Of a stretch of 64,000 nt of DNA, positions 27,478 to 38,504 are shown in pieces; the stretch's first letter is position 1, and each line of letters starts with the position of its first letter. Source of the stretch: Micromonospora sp. NBRC 110009 (GTDB lineage: Bacteria; Actinomycetota; Actinomycetes; Mycobacteriales; Micromonosporaceae); NCBI RefSeq assembly GCF_030518795.1, contig NZ_CP130427.1, positions 868,001 through 932,000 on the forward strand. The letters run 5' to 3'. The position numbers and the translations under genes are program-made. Under the pieces are notes generated by a model that searched no databases, was not told the DNA's origin, and saw only the letters and a program-made list of their open reading frames with translations.

Positions 27478-27495
27478 GTTCGGCCCGACCCGGGG

Positions 27496-29118
<1,623 letters not shown>

Positions 29119-29119
<1 letters not shown>

Positions 29120-31005
29120 CAGAGCTCGTCCTCGTCGAAGGCGGGGCGGACGCCCCGGGCGAACATGATCTCGTCGTTGCTGGTGCCGGCGGCCACCATC
29201 GGCCAGACCATGGCGTCCTTGCCGACCACGAAGTCGATGACCACGGGGGCGTCGTTGATCGCCATGGCCGCCTCGATGGTCTTGTCCACGTCGGCGGCGT
29301 TCTCGCAGCGCAGGCCGACGCAGCCGAGCGCTTCGGCCAGCTTCACGAAGTCCGGGATGCGGTGCTTGTGGGTGCCCAGCTCGGTGTTGGAGTAGCGCTC
29401 CCCGTAGAAGAGGGTCTGCCACTGCCGGACCATGCCCAGGTTGCCGTTGTTGATCACGGCGACCTTGATCGGGATGCCCTCCAGCGCGCAGGTGGCCAGC
29501 TCCTGGTTGGTCATCTGGAAGCAGCCGTCGCCGTCCACCGCCCAGACCGTGGTGTCCGGCTTGCCGACCTTGGCGCCCATCGCCGCCGGGACGGCGTAGC
29601 CCATGGTGCCGAGGCCGCCGGAGTTGAGCCAGGTGTACGGCTTCTCGTACGAGATGAACTGGCTGGCCCACATCTGGTGCTGGCCGACGCCCGCCACGTA
29701 GACGGTGTCCGGGCCGGCGATCTCGCCCAGCCGCTTGATCACGTACTGCGGGGAGAGGGTGCCGTCGGCCGGCTCCTCGTATCCCAGTGGGTAGCGCCGG
29801 CGCAGGTCGTCGAGCTGGTTCCACCAGTCGCCGAGGTCGGCGGCCAGCCGGGCCGACCGCTCGCTGGTGACCGCGGCGATCAGCTCCTCGATCACGTGCT
29901 GGGCGTCGCCCACGATCGGCACGTCCGCGTGCCGGTTCTTGCCGATCTCGGCCGGGTCGATGTCGGCGTGCACGACGGTGGCGTCCGGGGCGAACGAGTC
30001 CAGCCTGCCCGTCACCCGGTCGTCGAAGCGGGCCCCGAGCGCCACGATCAGGTCGGCCTTCTGCAGGCCGTAGACCGCGGCGACCGTGCCGTGCATGCCG
30101 GGCATGCCCAGGTGCTGCCGGTGCGAGTCGGGGAACGCGCCGAGCGCCATCAGGGTGGTGACCACCGGGATGCCGGTCAGCTCGGCGAGCCGGCGCAGCC
30201 CGTCGGTGGCCCCGGCCTTGAGCACGCCACCGCCCACATAGAGCACCGGGCGGCGGGCGCTGCTCATCAGCCGGGCCGCCTCGCGGATCTGCTTGCCGTG
30301 CGGGTGCAGGGTCGGCCGGTAGCCGGGCAGGTCCAGGGTGGGCGGCCAGGTGAAGGTGGTCGGCGCCTGGAGCACGTCCTTGGGGATGTCCACCAGAACC
30401 GGGCCGGGCCGGCCGGTCGAGGCCAGGTGGAACGCCTCGGCCAGGACCTGCGGGATCTCGTCGGCGGTCTGCACCAGGAAGTTGTGCTTGGTGATCGGCA
30501 GCGTGATGCCCTGGATGTCCGCCTCCTGGAAGGCGTCCGTGCCGATCGACGGGCGGGCGACCTGGCCGGTGATCGCCACCAGCGGCACCGAGTCCATGTA
30601 GGCGTCGGCGATCGGGGTGACCAGGTTGGTCGCCCCCGGACCGGAGGTGGCCATGCAGACGCCCACCTTGCCGGTGGCCTGGGCGTAGCCGGTGGCGGCG
30701 TGCCCGGCGCCCTGCTCGTGGCGGACCAGGATGTGCCGGACGGTGGAGTCGTAGAGCGGGTCGTACGCCGGCAGGATCGCGCCGCCCGGGATGCCGAAGA
30801 CGACGTCGACGCCGAGCGCCTCGAGCGACCGCACCAGCGAGCCGGCGCCGGAGACCTGCGCCGAGGCGGGCTGCCCTACGGCCGGGGCGGCCGGGACGGA
30901 GCCGTTGCGGGGGGCGGGGGCGTGGTCGGTGTCACCCGCCGGCTCGGCGGCCGGGCGGGATCGCCGGACGGAGTTGGCGAGGGTCTCTGGCGTGGGTCTC
31001 GTCAT
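29119..31005 (-). CDS. ilvB: Acetolactate synthase large subunit
   Basis: 628 aa, TPP enzyme. The catalytic Glu is in [11 protein letters not shown], and the TPP/Mg motif runs from [15 protein letters not shown] to [11 protein letters not shown]. An Ala/Pro-rich extension of about 50 residues precedes the core. It makes acetolactate for valine/leucine and acetohydroxybutyrate for isoleucine. The ATG at 31005 has only a weak AAGG. It overlaps ilvN by one base. A leader peptide and terminator upstream (31085-31183) suggest attenuation. Confidence 0.97.
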
Positions 31006-31088
31006 GGCGGTTCAAAGCCTTCGGCTGGAGTGGGTGATGCGCTTCTCAGGGTGGAACGCGGGCGTCCCGGCGATGGTCCGACGGCAAC

Positions 31089-31119
31089 AAAAACGGCCCA
31101 CGTGCAGATGCACGGGGCC
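31089..31119 (-). terminator. Attenuator terminator ahead of ilvB
   Basis: On the minus strand GGCCC-CGTGCA pairs with TGCACG-GGGCC around one bulged T, followed by GTTTTTGTTG. It lies between the leader ORF and ilvB and looks like a rho-independent terminator used for attenuation. Confidence 0.8.
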
Positions 31120-31148
31120 AGCGCACTCTCGCTCAGGGAGAGTGCGCT
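31120..31148 (-). promoter_or_regulatory. Leader hairpin next to the ilvB terminator
   Basis: A perfect 11-bp stem (31120-31130 with 31138-31148) directly abuts the terminator and includes the end of the leader stop codon. A ribosome stopping at the end of the leader would disturb this hairpin. It is probably the pause or anti-antiterminator element. Confidence 0.6.
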
Positions 31149-31183
31149 CAGGTAAGTACTCGCAGCGACCGGTTCGACGACAT
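31148..31183 (-). CDS. ilvB leader peptide (MSSNRSLRVLT)
   Basis: An 11-codon ORF, ATG 31183 to TGA 31150-31148. Near its end are CGA-GTA-CTT-ACC, that is Arg-Val-Leu-Thr; GTA and CTT are rare codons in this GC-rich genome. The ATG lies 7 nt after a -10-like CAGGCT, so it is probably leaderless. Stalling at Val/Leu codons would control the hairpins that follow. The regulatory amino acids appear fewer than in the cimA leader, so confidence is somewhat lower. Confidence 0.72.
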   Translation of the reverse strand: MSSNRSLRVLT

Positions 31184-31187
31184 GTGG

Positions 31188-33641
31188 CTAAGCCTGACGC
31201 ATCTCACGCGATGAGTCAACTGATCCCACATTTTGGTTCACGGACGTGGGCGTGTCGGCCCCCGACGCGCCCTCGGCGGCCCTCGCCACCTGCGAAGATC
31301 CCTCGTTCGAGGGACGCGGCGCGGGCACCGACGCGGGTGGATTCGACCGCAGCCGCGGCAGCAGCGGTGACGGGCCGGGGCGCACCGGCGGGGGTGGTGG
31401 GGCCGGCGGCAGCGGGGCCGGCCGCGCGCCGGGCGAGGTGGCCGCCTCCAGCATCGCCTCCAGGTGCTCGGCCGGCACCCCCCAGCCGAAGAGCGCGCCC
31501 TGCCCGAACCGGCAGCCGGCGGCGACCACCGCGGCGAGTTCGGTGGGATTGGTCACGCCCTCGGCGATCACCTCGAGGCCGAAGTGGTGCCCGAGGCGCA
31601 TCACGATGTCGACCATCGGGGCGAACGCTGGGCCGTCCCGGCCGACCGGCCGGACCGGCTCGTGCTCGGCGACCAGGCCATGGTCGATCTTGAGGATGTC
31701 GATCGGCAGCCGGCGGAGCTGCCCGAGCGAGGAGTAGCCGGCGCCGAAGTCGTCCAGCGCGATCCGCACCCCGGTGAGGCGCAGCGCGCTCAGCCGGCGG
31801 ATCAGCTCGTCCAGGTCGGTGGCGACGGCGTGCTCGGTGACCTCCAGCACCAGCCGCTGCGGCGGTACGTGGTGGGCGCGCAGCGCGTCGGCGACCTGGA
31901 CCACGTACTCCGGGGCGTGCAGCTCGCGCGGCGAGACGTTCACCGACACCCAGACGTCGTGCCCGTCGGCCAGCCACCGGGAGAGCTGGTAGCAGGCCTG
32001 GTGCAGCACCCAGGCGCCCAGCTTGGAGATCATCCCGCACTCCTCGGCGAGCGGGATGAACTCGTCCGGGCGGACGTTGCCGAGCTCCGGGTGGTGCCAG
32101 CGGAGCAGCGCCTCCGCGCCCACCGGGCGGACCGACGGCAGCGACGCCACCGGCTGGAAGGCCAGCCGCAGCTCGTCGCGCTCGATCGCGCCGCGCAGCT
32201 CGTGCTCCAGCGTGGTGCGCCGGCGCAGCAGCCGGTCGTACGTGGCGTCGTAGCGCTCGATCCGGTTCTTGCCGCGCTGCTTGGCGTAGCGCAGCGCCAG
32301 GTCGGCGTTGCGCAGCAGCAGCTCGACGTCCGTGTCCCCGCAGTCGGCGGCCACCCCGATGCTGACCGAGAGGAAGACCGGCGCGTCGGCCTCCCCGTAC
32401 GGGCGGCCGAGCACCCCGAGCAGCCGCTCGGCGACCGGGCCCGGGTCGCTCCCGCCGTGCATGAGCACCGCGAACTCGTCCCCGCCGAGCCGGGCGGCCA
32501 GGTCGCCGGGACGCAGATTGCCGCGCAGCCGCCGGCCCACCTCGGCCAGCACCGCGTCCCCCACGTCGTGCCCGCGCATGTCGTTGACGTTCTTGAAGCC
32601 GTCCAGGTCCAGCCCGAGCAGCACGCACGGGACGCCCGCCTCGGCGCAGCGCTGGAGCGCCCGCAGCAGCCCGCGCCGGTTGGCCAGGCCGGTGAGCGGG
32701 TCGGTGTGCGCCAGCTCACGGAAGTGGGCCTCCCGCTCGGCCAGCCGGCCGGCGTACCCCCGGACGTCGTTGAGGGCCAGATATTGCCGGGCCACCAGGG
32801 CGAAGCCCTCGACGCTGCCGGCGACGATGCCGAACGCGTCGAACCGCCCACCCTCCACGAGGTGGTACATCGCCGAGGCGGCCATCGCGAACATCGGCAC
32901 GAAGGCGTACTCGCCGTCGCGGCGGATCAGGTCGACGTGCACCTGGCCGGGCAGGTCGACCCGGTGCACCGCCAGCGCGGTGGCCAGCAGCCCGGCGGCG
33001 AGCAGCCCCGCGCCGGTGAGGGCCATGTCCGGGCCGGCCTGGCAGAGGCCGGCCGACAGGCCGAGCCCGCCGGCGGTCACCCCGGTCACCCCGGCCCCGA
33101 GCAGGGCGAGCCGGCCGCGCGGCGGCGCGGCCCGGAGCACCATGATCAGGGTGAGCCCGGCGGTGAGCGCGGCGCTCATCGTGGTCAACACGATGGGCAC
33201 GCAGGCGATCGGGGTGGCCGCGCCGAGCAGCCGGGTCGGCTCGGTGAAGACCACCCAGCCGACGAACCACAGCGCACCCCCCATGATCACGCCGTCGAGC
33301 AGCAGCCGGGCGGTGGCGGCCCGGGTGGCCGCGGCGTCGGGCAGCCGGAGCAGGGCGGCGGCGAGGGCGAGCCCGCTGAGCGTGCTGCCTACGGAGATCA
33401 GGGTGGCCCAGCCGGTCCGCTGCCCCTGGTGGTGCGCCCAGTGGTCGGCGGCGAGCAGCACGGCGGTGACCCCGACGAGCAGGCTGAGCAGGGCGACCCC
33501 GGCGGCCGCGACGAGCAGCAGGTGCGCCTGGCGGTGCGACCCGACCCGGCGGCGGGCCGACCCGGCCAGCAGCGCGGTGGGGCCGGCGGCGACGAGCGCG
33601 CTCAGCACCGCGGCAGCGACCATGCCCGGGGGGAAGTGCAC
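31188..33641 (-). CDS. Membrane GGDEF-EAL cyclic-di-GMP protein 1
   Basis: 817 aa. Seven to eight N-terminal helices (to about residue 270) precede a GGDEF domain with intact LGGDEFAVL and DGFKNVND, then an EAL domain. The EAL catalytic set is complete: [35 protein letters not shown] and VIAEGV. Both synthesis and hydrolysis of cyclic-di-GMP are therefore possible. The tail after the EAL domain is Pro-rich. The GTG at 33641 has CACAGT 7 nt upstream (leaderless); an ATG at 33623 is the alternative. It is divergent from ilvD, and its end contains the ilvB promoter. Confidence 0.92.
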   Translation of the reverse strand: MHFPPGMVAAAVLSALVAAGPTALLAGSARRRVGSHRQAHLLLVAAAGVALLSLLVGVTAVLLAADHWAHHQGQRTGWATLISVGSTLSGLALAAALLRLPDAAATRAATARLLLDGVIMGGALWFVGWVVFTEPTRLLGAATPIACVPIVLTTMSAALTAGLTLIMVLRAAPPRGRLALLGAGVTGVTAGGLGLSAGLCQAGPDMALTGAGLLAAGLLATALAVHRVDLPGQVHVDLIRRDGEYAFVPMFAMAASAMYHLVEGGRFDAFGIVAGSVEGFALVARQYLALNDVRGYAGRLAEREAHFRELAHTDPLTGLANRRGLLRALQRCAEAGVPCVLLGLDLDGFKNVNDMRGHDVGDAVLAEVGRRLRGNLRPGDLAARLGGDEFAVLMHGGSDPGPVAERLLGVLGRPYGEADAPVFLSVSIGVAADCGDTDVELLLRNADLALRYAKQRGKNRIERYDATYDRLLRRRTTLEHELRGAIERDELRLAFQPVASLPSVRPVGAEALLRWHHPELGNVRPDEFIPLAEECGMISKLGAWVLHQACYQLSRWLADGHDVWVSVNVSPRELHAPEYVVQVADALRAHHVPPQRLVLEVTEHAVATDLDELIRRLSALRLTGVRIALDDFGAGYSSLGQLRRLPIDILKIDHGLVAEHEPVRPVGRDGPAFAPMVDIVMRLGHHFGLEVIAEGVTNPTELAAVVAAGCRFGQGALFGWGVPAEHLEAMLEAATSPGARPAPLPPAPPPPPVRPGPSPLLPRLRSNPPASVPAPRPSNEGSSQVARAAEGASGADTPTSVNQNVGSVDSSREMRQA
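31191..31219 (-). promoter_or_regulatory. ilvB leader promoter
   Basis: TTGACT (31219-31214), a 17-bp spacer and CAGGCT (31196-31191) form a good -35/-10 pair, followed 7 nt later by the leader ATG. The promoter lies inside the last codons of the upstream GGDEF-EAL gene. Confidence 0.75.
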
Positions 33642-33752
33642 GACCTCAACTGTGCCGGATGCGCGCCCTCTGTGGGGCACCGGGTGCGCATCTGTTGGGA
33701 CACGGCGCGCGCGCCGGGGGGCCGTCGCCAAGGTGGTGCCAGACTGGTAGTC

Positions 33753-35600
33753 ATGCCTGAGCTGCGGTCGAGGACCTCCACCCACGGTCGGACGATGGCC
33801 GGCGCCCGGGCCCTGTGGCGGGCCACCGGGATGACCGACGACGACTTCGGCAAGCCGATCGTCGCCATCGCCAACAGTTTCACCCAGTTCGTCCCCGGTC
33901 ACGTACATCTCAAGGACCTCGGCGGTCTGGTCGCCGACGCGGTGGCCGAGGCCGGCGGGGTCGGCCGGGAGTTCAACACCATCGCCGTGGACGACGGCAT
34001 CGCCATGGGGCACGGCGGCATGCTCTACTCGCTGCCCAGCCGCGAGCTGATCGCCGACGCGGTGGAATACATGGTCAACGCGCACTGCGCGGACGCCCTG
34101 GTCTGCATCTCCAACTGCGACAAGATCACGCCGGGCATGCTGCTGGCCGCGCTGCGGCTCAACATCCCGACGGTGTTCGTCTCCGGCGGGCCGATGGAGG
34201 CCGGCAAGACGGTGGCGATCGAGGGCGTGGTCCACTCCAAGATCGACCTGATCGACGCGATGATCGCCGCGTCGAACGAGGCGGTCACCGACGACCAGCT
34301 CGGCCAGATCGAGCGCTCCGCCTGCCCGACCTGTGGCTCCTGCTCCGGCATGTTCACCGCCAACTCGATGAACTGCCTCACCGAGGCGATCGGCCTCGCG
34401 CTGCCGGGCAACGGGTCGACCCTGGCCACCCACGCCGCGCGCCGGTCGCTCTTCGTCGAGGCCGGCCGCACCGCCGTGGAGATCGCCAAGCGCTGGTACG
34501 ACGGCGACGACGCGTCGGTGCTGCCCCGCTCGATCGCCAACCGGGCCGCCTTCGACAACGCGGTCGCCCTGGACGTGGCGATGGGCGGCTCGACCAACAC
34601 CGTGCTGCACCTGCTCGCCGCCGCCCGCGAGGCGGAGCTGGACTTCGGCGTGGCCGACATCGACGAGATCTCCCGCCGGGTGCCGTGCCTGGCCAAGGTC
34701 GCGCCGAACTCGCCGCAGTACCACATGGAGGACGTGCACCGGGCCGGCGGCATCCCGGCCATCCTCGGCGAACTGGACCGCGCCGGCCTGCTCAACCGGG
34801 AGGTGCACGCCGTGCACTCCCCCAGCCTGAGCCAGTGGCTGGCCGACTGGGACGTGCGGGGCGGCTCGGCCACCCCCACGGCGGTGGAGCTGTTCCACGC
34901 CGCCCCGGGCGGGGTGCGCACCACCGAGCCGTTCTCCACCACCAACCGCTGGTCGTCCCTGGACACCGACGCGGCCGGCGGCTGCATCCGGGACCGGGAG
35001 CACGCGTACAGCGCGGACGGCGGGCTGGCCATCCTGCACGGCAACCTGGCGCCGGACGGCTGCGTGGTGAAGACCGCCGGGGTGCCCGAGGAGTGCCTGA
35101 CCTTCCGCGGACCGGCCAAGGTCTACGAATCGCAGGACGACGCGGTGTCGGCGATCCTGGCCAAGGAGGTCGTCCCCGGGGACGTGGTGGTGATCCGGTA
35201 CGAGGGCCCGAAGGGCGGCCCCGGCATGCAGGAGATGCTCTACCCCACCTCGTTCCTCAAGGGCCGCGGGCTGGGCCGCTCCTGCGCGCTGCTCACCGAC
35301 GGCCGGTTCTCCGGCGGCACCTCGGGCCTGTCCATCGGGCACGTCTCCCCGGAGGCGGCCTCGGGCGGCCTGATCGCGCTGGTGCGGGAGGGCGACGAGA
35401 TCGTCATCGACATCCCGGCCCGGTCGATCCAGCTCAACGTGCCGGACGACGTGCTCCAGGCCCGCCGGGTCGCCGAGGAGAAGCGGGACCGCCCCTACAC
35501 CCCGGCCGACCGGCAGCGGCCGGTGTCGGCGGCGCTGCGCGCGTACGCCTCGATGGCCACCTCGGCCAGCGACGGCGCGTACCGGCGGGTGCCGGAGTAG
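33753..35600 (+). CDS. ilvD: Dihydroxy-acid dehydratase
   Basis: 615 aa. Fe-S cluster cysteines are in SNCDKITPG and in the [11 protein letters not shown] block, followed by NSMNCL. It dehydrates dihydroxy acids to the 2-oxo acids used by IlvE. The ATG at 33753 lies 7 nt after CAGACT (33740-33745), so the mRNA is probably leaderless. The reading frame continues far upstream as noise. Confidence 0.97.
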   Translation: MPELRSRTSTHGRTMAGARALWRATGMTDDDFGKPIVAIANSFTQFVPGHVHLKDLGGLVADAVAEAGGVGREFNTIAVDDGIAMGHGGMLYSLPSRELIADAVEYMVNAHCADALVCISNCDKITPGMLLAALRLNIPTVFVSGGPMEAGKTVAIEGVVHSKIDLIDAMIAASNEAVTDDQLGQIERSACPTCGSCSGMFTANSMNCLTEAIGLALPGNGSTLATHAARRSLFVEAGRTAVEIAKRWYDGDDASVLPRSIANRAAFDNAVALDVAMGGSTNTVLHLLAAAREAELDFGVADIDEISRRVPCLAKVAPNSPQYHMEDVHRAGGIPAILGELDRAGLLNREVHAVHSPSLSQWLADWDVRGGSATPTAVELFHAAPGGVRTTEPFSTTNRWSSLDTDAAGGCIRDREHAYSADGGLAILHGNLAPDGCVVKTAGVPEECLTFRGPAKVYESQDDAVSAILAKEVVPGDVVVIRYEGPKGGPGMQEMLYPTSFLKGRGLGRSCALLTDGRFSGGTSGLSIGHVSPEAASGGLIALVREGDEIVIDIPARSIQLNVPDDVLQARRVAEEKRDRPYTPADRQRPVSAALRAYASMATSASDGAYRRVPE

Positions 35601-35642
35601 GTGCCCCCACGACGCTCCACGCCGCCGGTAGGGTCCGGCGGC

Positions 35643-36365
35643 GTGGAGACGACGGTGAGCTACGCGCGACTGATCCGACCGGTCATCGACCGGGTGTACG
35701 TGGGTGCCCGCTGGGCGGCCCGGGCCCGGATGGAGGCGTTCTACGCCGAGCGGGGCGTGGACCTCGGGTACGAGAACAGCTTCTTCTCCGGGGTGCTGGC
35801 CCGGCCGATGCCGGCCGACGCCCTCGCCGACGGGCTGGTCTACACCGACGGGAGCATGGACCGGGAGCTGGCCCAGGGGGTGACCAAGGTGGACGCCGAG
35901 GGCACCTGGCACCTCACCGAGCTGGGGCGGGAGCTGGCGCTCTTCGCGCAGCGGGCGACCGCCGAGGCCGCCGCGGAGCTGTGGTCCGACAAGCCGGGCC
36001 TGCTGCCCGGCCTGGCCTCGGTGCCCCGGCTGAACGAGCTGGTCGGCCGGGTGCTGGAGCACGGGCTGGCCACCGGCGGCCCGGCGTTCCGCGCGATGAC
36101 CCCGCCGTACGAGCCGGCGGACGCGTCGCCGGCGATGCTGCTGGTCACCCGGCTCGGGTCGCTGCGCCACCACCGCGCCGACGCGCACCGGGCGGCGTGG
36201 CGGGCCGCCGGGCTGACCGCCGACGGAATCCGGGCGCTGCCCGACGGGCCGGCACGGGCGGCCATCGAGGCCGAGACCGACCGCCGCGACGAGGCCGCGT
36301 ACGCGGCGCTCAGCGAGGCGGAGCGGTGGGAGCTGCTGGCCGGGCTGGGCGCGCTGCCGGGCTAG
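35643..36365 (+). CDS. Conserved actinobacterial protein of unknown function
   Basis: 240 aa, soluble, mainly helical. Visible blocks are GYENSFFSGVLARPMPADAL and HHRADAHRAAWRAAGLT. The overall pattern faintly resembles the SCO6745-type helical family seen in streptomycetes, but I cannot confirm this. The GTG at 35643 follows TAGGGT (35629-35634) by 8 nt, suggesting a leaderless mRNA. Its stop codon overlaps the convergent SulP stop by 3 bp. Confidence 0.7.
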   Translation: METTVSYARLIRPVIDRVYVGARWAARARMEAFYAERGVDLGYENSFFSGVLARPMPADALADGLVYTDGSMDRELAQGVTKVDAEGTWHLTELGRELALFAQRATAEAAAELWSDKPGLLPGLASVPRLNELVGRVLEHGLATGGPAFRAMTPPYEPADASPAMLLVTRLGSLRHHRADAHRAAWRAAGLTADGIRALPDGPARAAIEAETDRRDEAAYAALSEAERWELLAGLGALPG

Positions 36366-38068
36366 GCGGCCGACTCACGGAGGGCGACCATCCGGGCGTG
36401 GCGGATGGCGGCCGGGGTGTCCGGGAAGACGAGGCCCTCGCGGCGCAGTTCGTCGGCGACGCCGAGCGCGCTGAGCACCTGGTCGTGGCCAGGGGTGACG
36501 CCGGAGAGCAGCACGGTGATCCCCCGGCCGCGCAGCCGGTCGATCGCGTCGCCGAGCACCTGGGCGCCGGTGGCGTCGATGGTGGACACCCGGGACATCC
36601 GCAGGATCACCACCCGGACGTCGGCCACCTCGGCCAGTTCCAGCAGGAAGGTGTGCGCGGCGGCGAAGAAGAGCGGCCCGTCCAGCCGGTACGCGACGAT
36701 GTGCTCGGCCAGCAGCGCGTGTTCCTCGGCGCTGTGCTCACCCGGGTCGAGGGGCACCTGTTCCAGCCGGGCGCTGCGGGCCACCGCGCGCAGGGCGAGG
36801 ACGACGGCCACCGCCAGCCCGACCGCCACCGCGGTGACCAGATCCCAGATCACGGTGACGGCGAAGGTCAGCACCAGCACCACCGCGTCGGCCCGGGTGG
36901 CGCGCAGGAGCGCCCGGAGCGAGCCGGCCTCGACCATCCGCACGGTGGTGGCGAGCAGCACCCCGGCCAGCGCGGCGAGGGGGACGCGGCCGACCAGCGG
37001 GGCGGCGGCCAGCACGATCACCGCGAGGGCGACGGCGTGGGTGAGCGCGGCCAGCTTGGAGGATGCTCCGGCCCGGACGTTCACAGCGGTACGGGCGATC
37101 GCGGCGGTGGCGGGAATGCCACCGAAGAGCGGGACGGCCAGGTTGGCCACGCCCTGGCCGAAGAGTTCGCGGTCCGGGTCGTGCCGTTGGCCGACGGTCA
37201 TCCCGTCCGCCACGGTCGCCGAGAGCAGGCTCTCCAGCGCGGCCAGGGCCGCCACGGCGAGCGCGCTGGGCAGCAGCACCCCGAGCGCGCCGAGGTCGAG
37301 GAAGTCCAGCGAGGGCGCGGGCAGCCCCTGCGGCAGGGCGCCGATGCGGACCAGGTCGACCGGGGCCAGTTCGGCGAGGAGCGTCGCCGCGGCGACCCCG
37401 AGCAGCGAGAACGGCAGCCGGGGCCGCCAGCGGGCGCCGAGCAGCATCAGCGCCGCCACCCCGAGCGCCACCGCGAGGGCGGCGGGCCGGGGGTGTACGA
37501 CGAACCGGGCGAGCGCGTCGCCGGCCACCGCCCAGACCTTCTCCCCGCGCGCGTCGGTGACGCCGAGCGCCGCCGGCACCTGTTGCAGGGCGATGACCAC
37601 CGCGATGCCGGCGGTGAAGCCCTCGATCACCGGGGTCGGCAGGTAGCGGACGTATCGGCCGAGGCGGGCCAGGGCGAGGGCGATCAGCAGCAGCCCGGCC
37701 ATCGCGCCGACCATCAGCACGCCGGTGGCACCGAAGCGCTGCACCACCGGCACCAGGACCACGGTCATCGCCCCGGTGGGACCGGAGACCTGGAGGTTGG
37801 AGCCGCCGAAGACCGCCGCGACGGCGCCGGCGATCACGGCGGTGACCAGGCCGGCCTCGGCGCCGAGCCCGGAGGTGACGCCGAAGGCCAGGGCGAGGGG
37901 CAGCGCCACCACGGCCACGGTGAGCCCGGCCAGCAGGTCCCGCCGGGGCGAGCGGCGCACCGCCGCCCAGTCGGCCCGGCCGGGCAGCAGCCCGACGATC
38001 CGCTCGCCGACCGCGGCGATTACCGGCCGGCCCGTGCGCGAAGCGGGGCGGAGGGTGTCGCTGCTCAC
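36362..38068 (-). CDS. SulP-family anion permease with STAS domain
   Basis: 568 aa. About ten to twelve helices (residues 45-430) contain the SulP signature region NLQVSGPTGAMTVVL, and a C-terminal STAS domain (about 440-560, RMSRVSTIDATGAQVLGD) follows. SulP proteins carry sulfate, bicarbonate or other anions; the substrate cannot be read from sequence. The GTG at 38068 overlaps the arsR stop (GTGA), so the permease is translationally coupled to an ArsR-type repressor. Confidence 0.93.
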   Translation of the reverse strand: MSSDTLRPASRTGRPVIAAVGERIVGLLPGRADWAAVRRSPRRDLLAGLTVAVVALPLALAFGVTSGLGAEAGLVTAVIAGAVAAVFGGSNLQVSGPTGAMTVVLVPVVQRFGATGVLMVGAMAGLLLIALALARLGRYVRYLPTPVIEGFTAGIAVVIALQQVPAALGVTDARGEKVWAVAGDALARFVVHPRPAALAVALGVAALMLLGARWRPRLPFSLLGVAAATLLAELAPVDLVRIGALPQGLPAPSLDFLDLGALGVLLPSALAVAALAALESLLSATVADGMTVGQRHDPDRELFGQGVANLAVPLFGGIPATAAIARTAVNVRAGASSKLAALTHAVALAVIVLAAAPLVGRVPLAALAGVLLATTVRMVEAGSLRALLRATRADAVVLVLTFAVTVIWDLVTAVAVGLAVAVVLALRAVARSARLEQVPLDPGEHSAEEHALLAEHIVAYRLDGPLFFAAAHTFLLELAEVADVRVVILRMSRVSTIDATGAQVLGDAIDRLRGRGITVLLSGVTPGHDQVLSALGVADELRREGLVFPDTPAAIRHARMVALRESAA

Positions 38069-38403
38069 CGGTCGGTCCCGGAGGCGCGCAGCTCGTCGAG
38101 GAGGGCGTCCCGGTCGGTGAGGACCGCGCCGAGGATGCGCCGGCCGGCGGCCAGCAGGTCGGCCACGTCGGGGGTGCTGAGCGAGTACATGACCAGGGGC
38201 CCGTCCCGGTACGAGGTGACCATGCCGGCGCGACGCAGCACGGCGAGCTGCTGGGAGAGGTTGGACGCCTCGACGTCGATGGCGGCGAGCAGGTCGCGGA
38301 CCGGCTTCGGCCCGTCCTGGAGCAGTTCGAGCACCCGGATGCGGACCGGATGCCCCAGGGTGCGGAACAGCTCCGCCTTGGCCTGGTACAGCGGCACCGA
38401 CAT
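38065..38403 (-). CDS. ArsR-family transcriptional regulator
   Basis: 112 aa, winged helix: LFRTLGHPVRIRVLELL, then DVEASNLSQQLAVLRRAGMV as the recognition helix region. The CxC metal site of classic ArsR/SmtB is absent and no cysteine is present, so it probably senses something other than thiophilic metals, possibly anion or redox status. I chose the ATG at 38403, with AGGG about 6 nt upstream; an ATG two codons earlier directly abuts the SD. It is coupled to the SulP permease it probably controls. Confidence 0.9.
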   Translation of the reverse strand: MSVPLYQAKAELFRTLGHPVRIRVLELLQDGPKPVRDLLAAIDVEASNLSQQLAVLRRAGMVTSYRDGPLVMYSLSTPDVADLLAAGRRILGAVLTDRDALLDELRASGTDR

Positions 38404-38424
38404 GAACATCCCTCCCCGAAGCCC

Positions 38425-38454
38425 TGAAGACTTTAGCACTTGCGGAATTCTTCA
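38425..38454. promoter_or_regulatory. Candidate ArsR operator upstream of arsR-sulP
   Basis: TGAAGA (38425-38430) and TCTTCA (38449-38454) form a 6-bp inverted repeat with an 18-bp AT-richer centre, 22 bp upstream of the arsR start. The AT content is unusual for this window. Autoregulation is inferred. Confidence 0.5.
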
Positions 38455-38504
38455 AATCGAGGGGACGCCCGCCGCACTCAGCACCGCCGCGCTGCACGAC
38501 CAGC

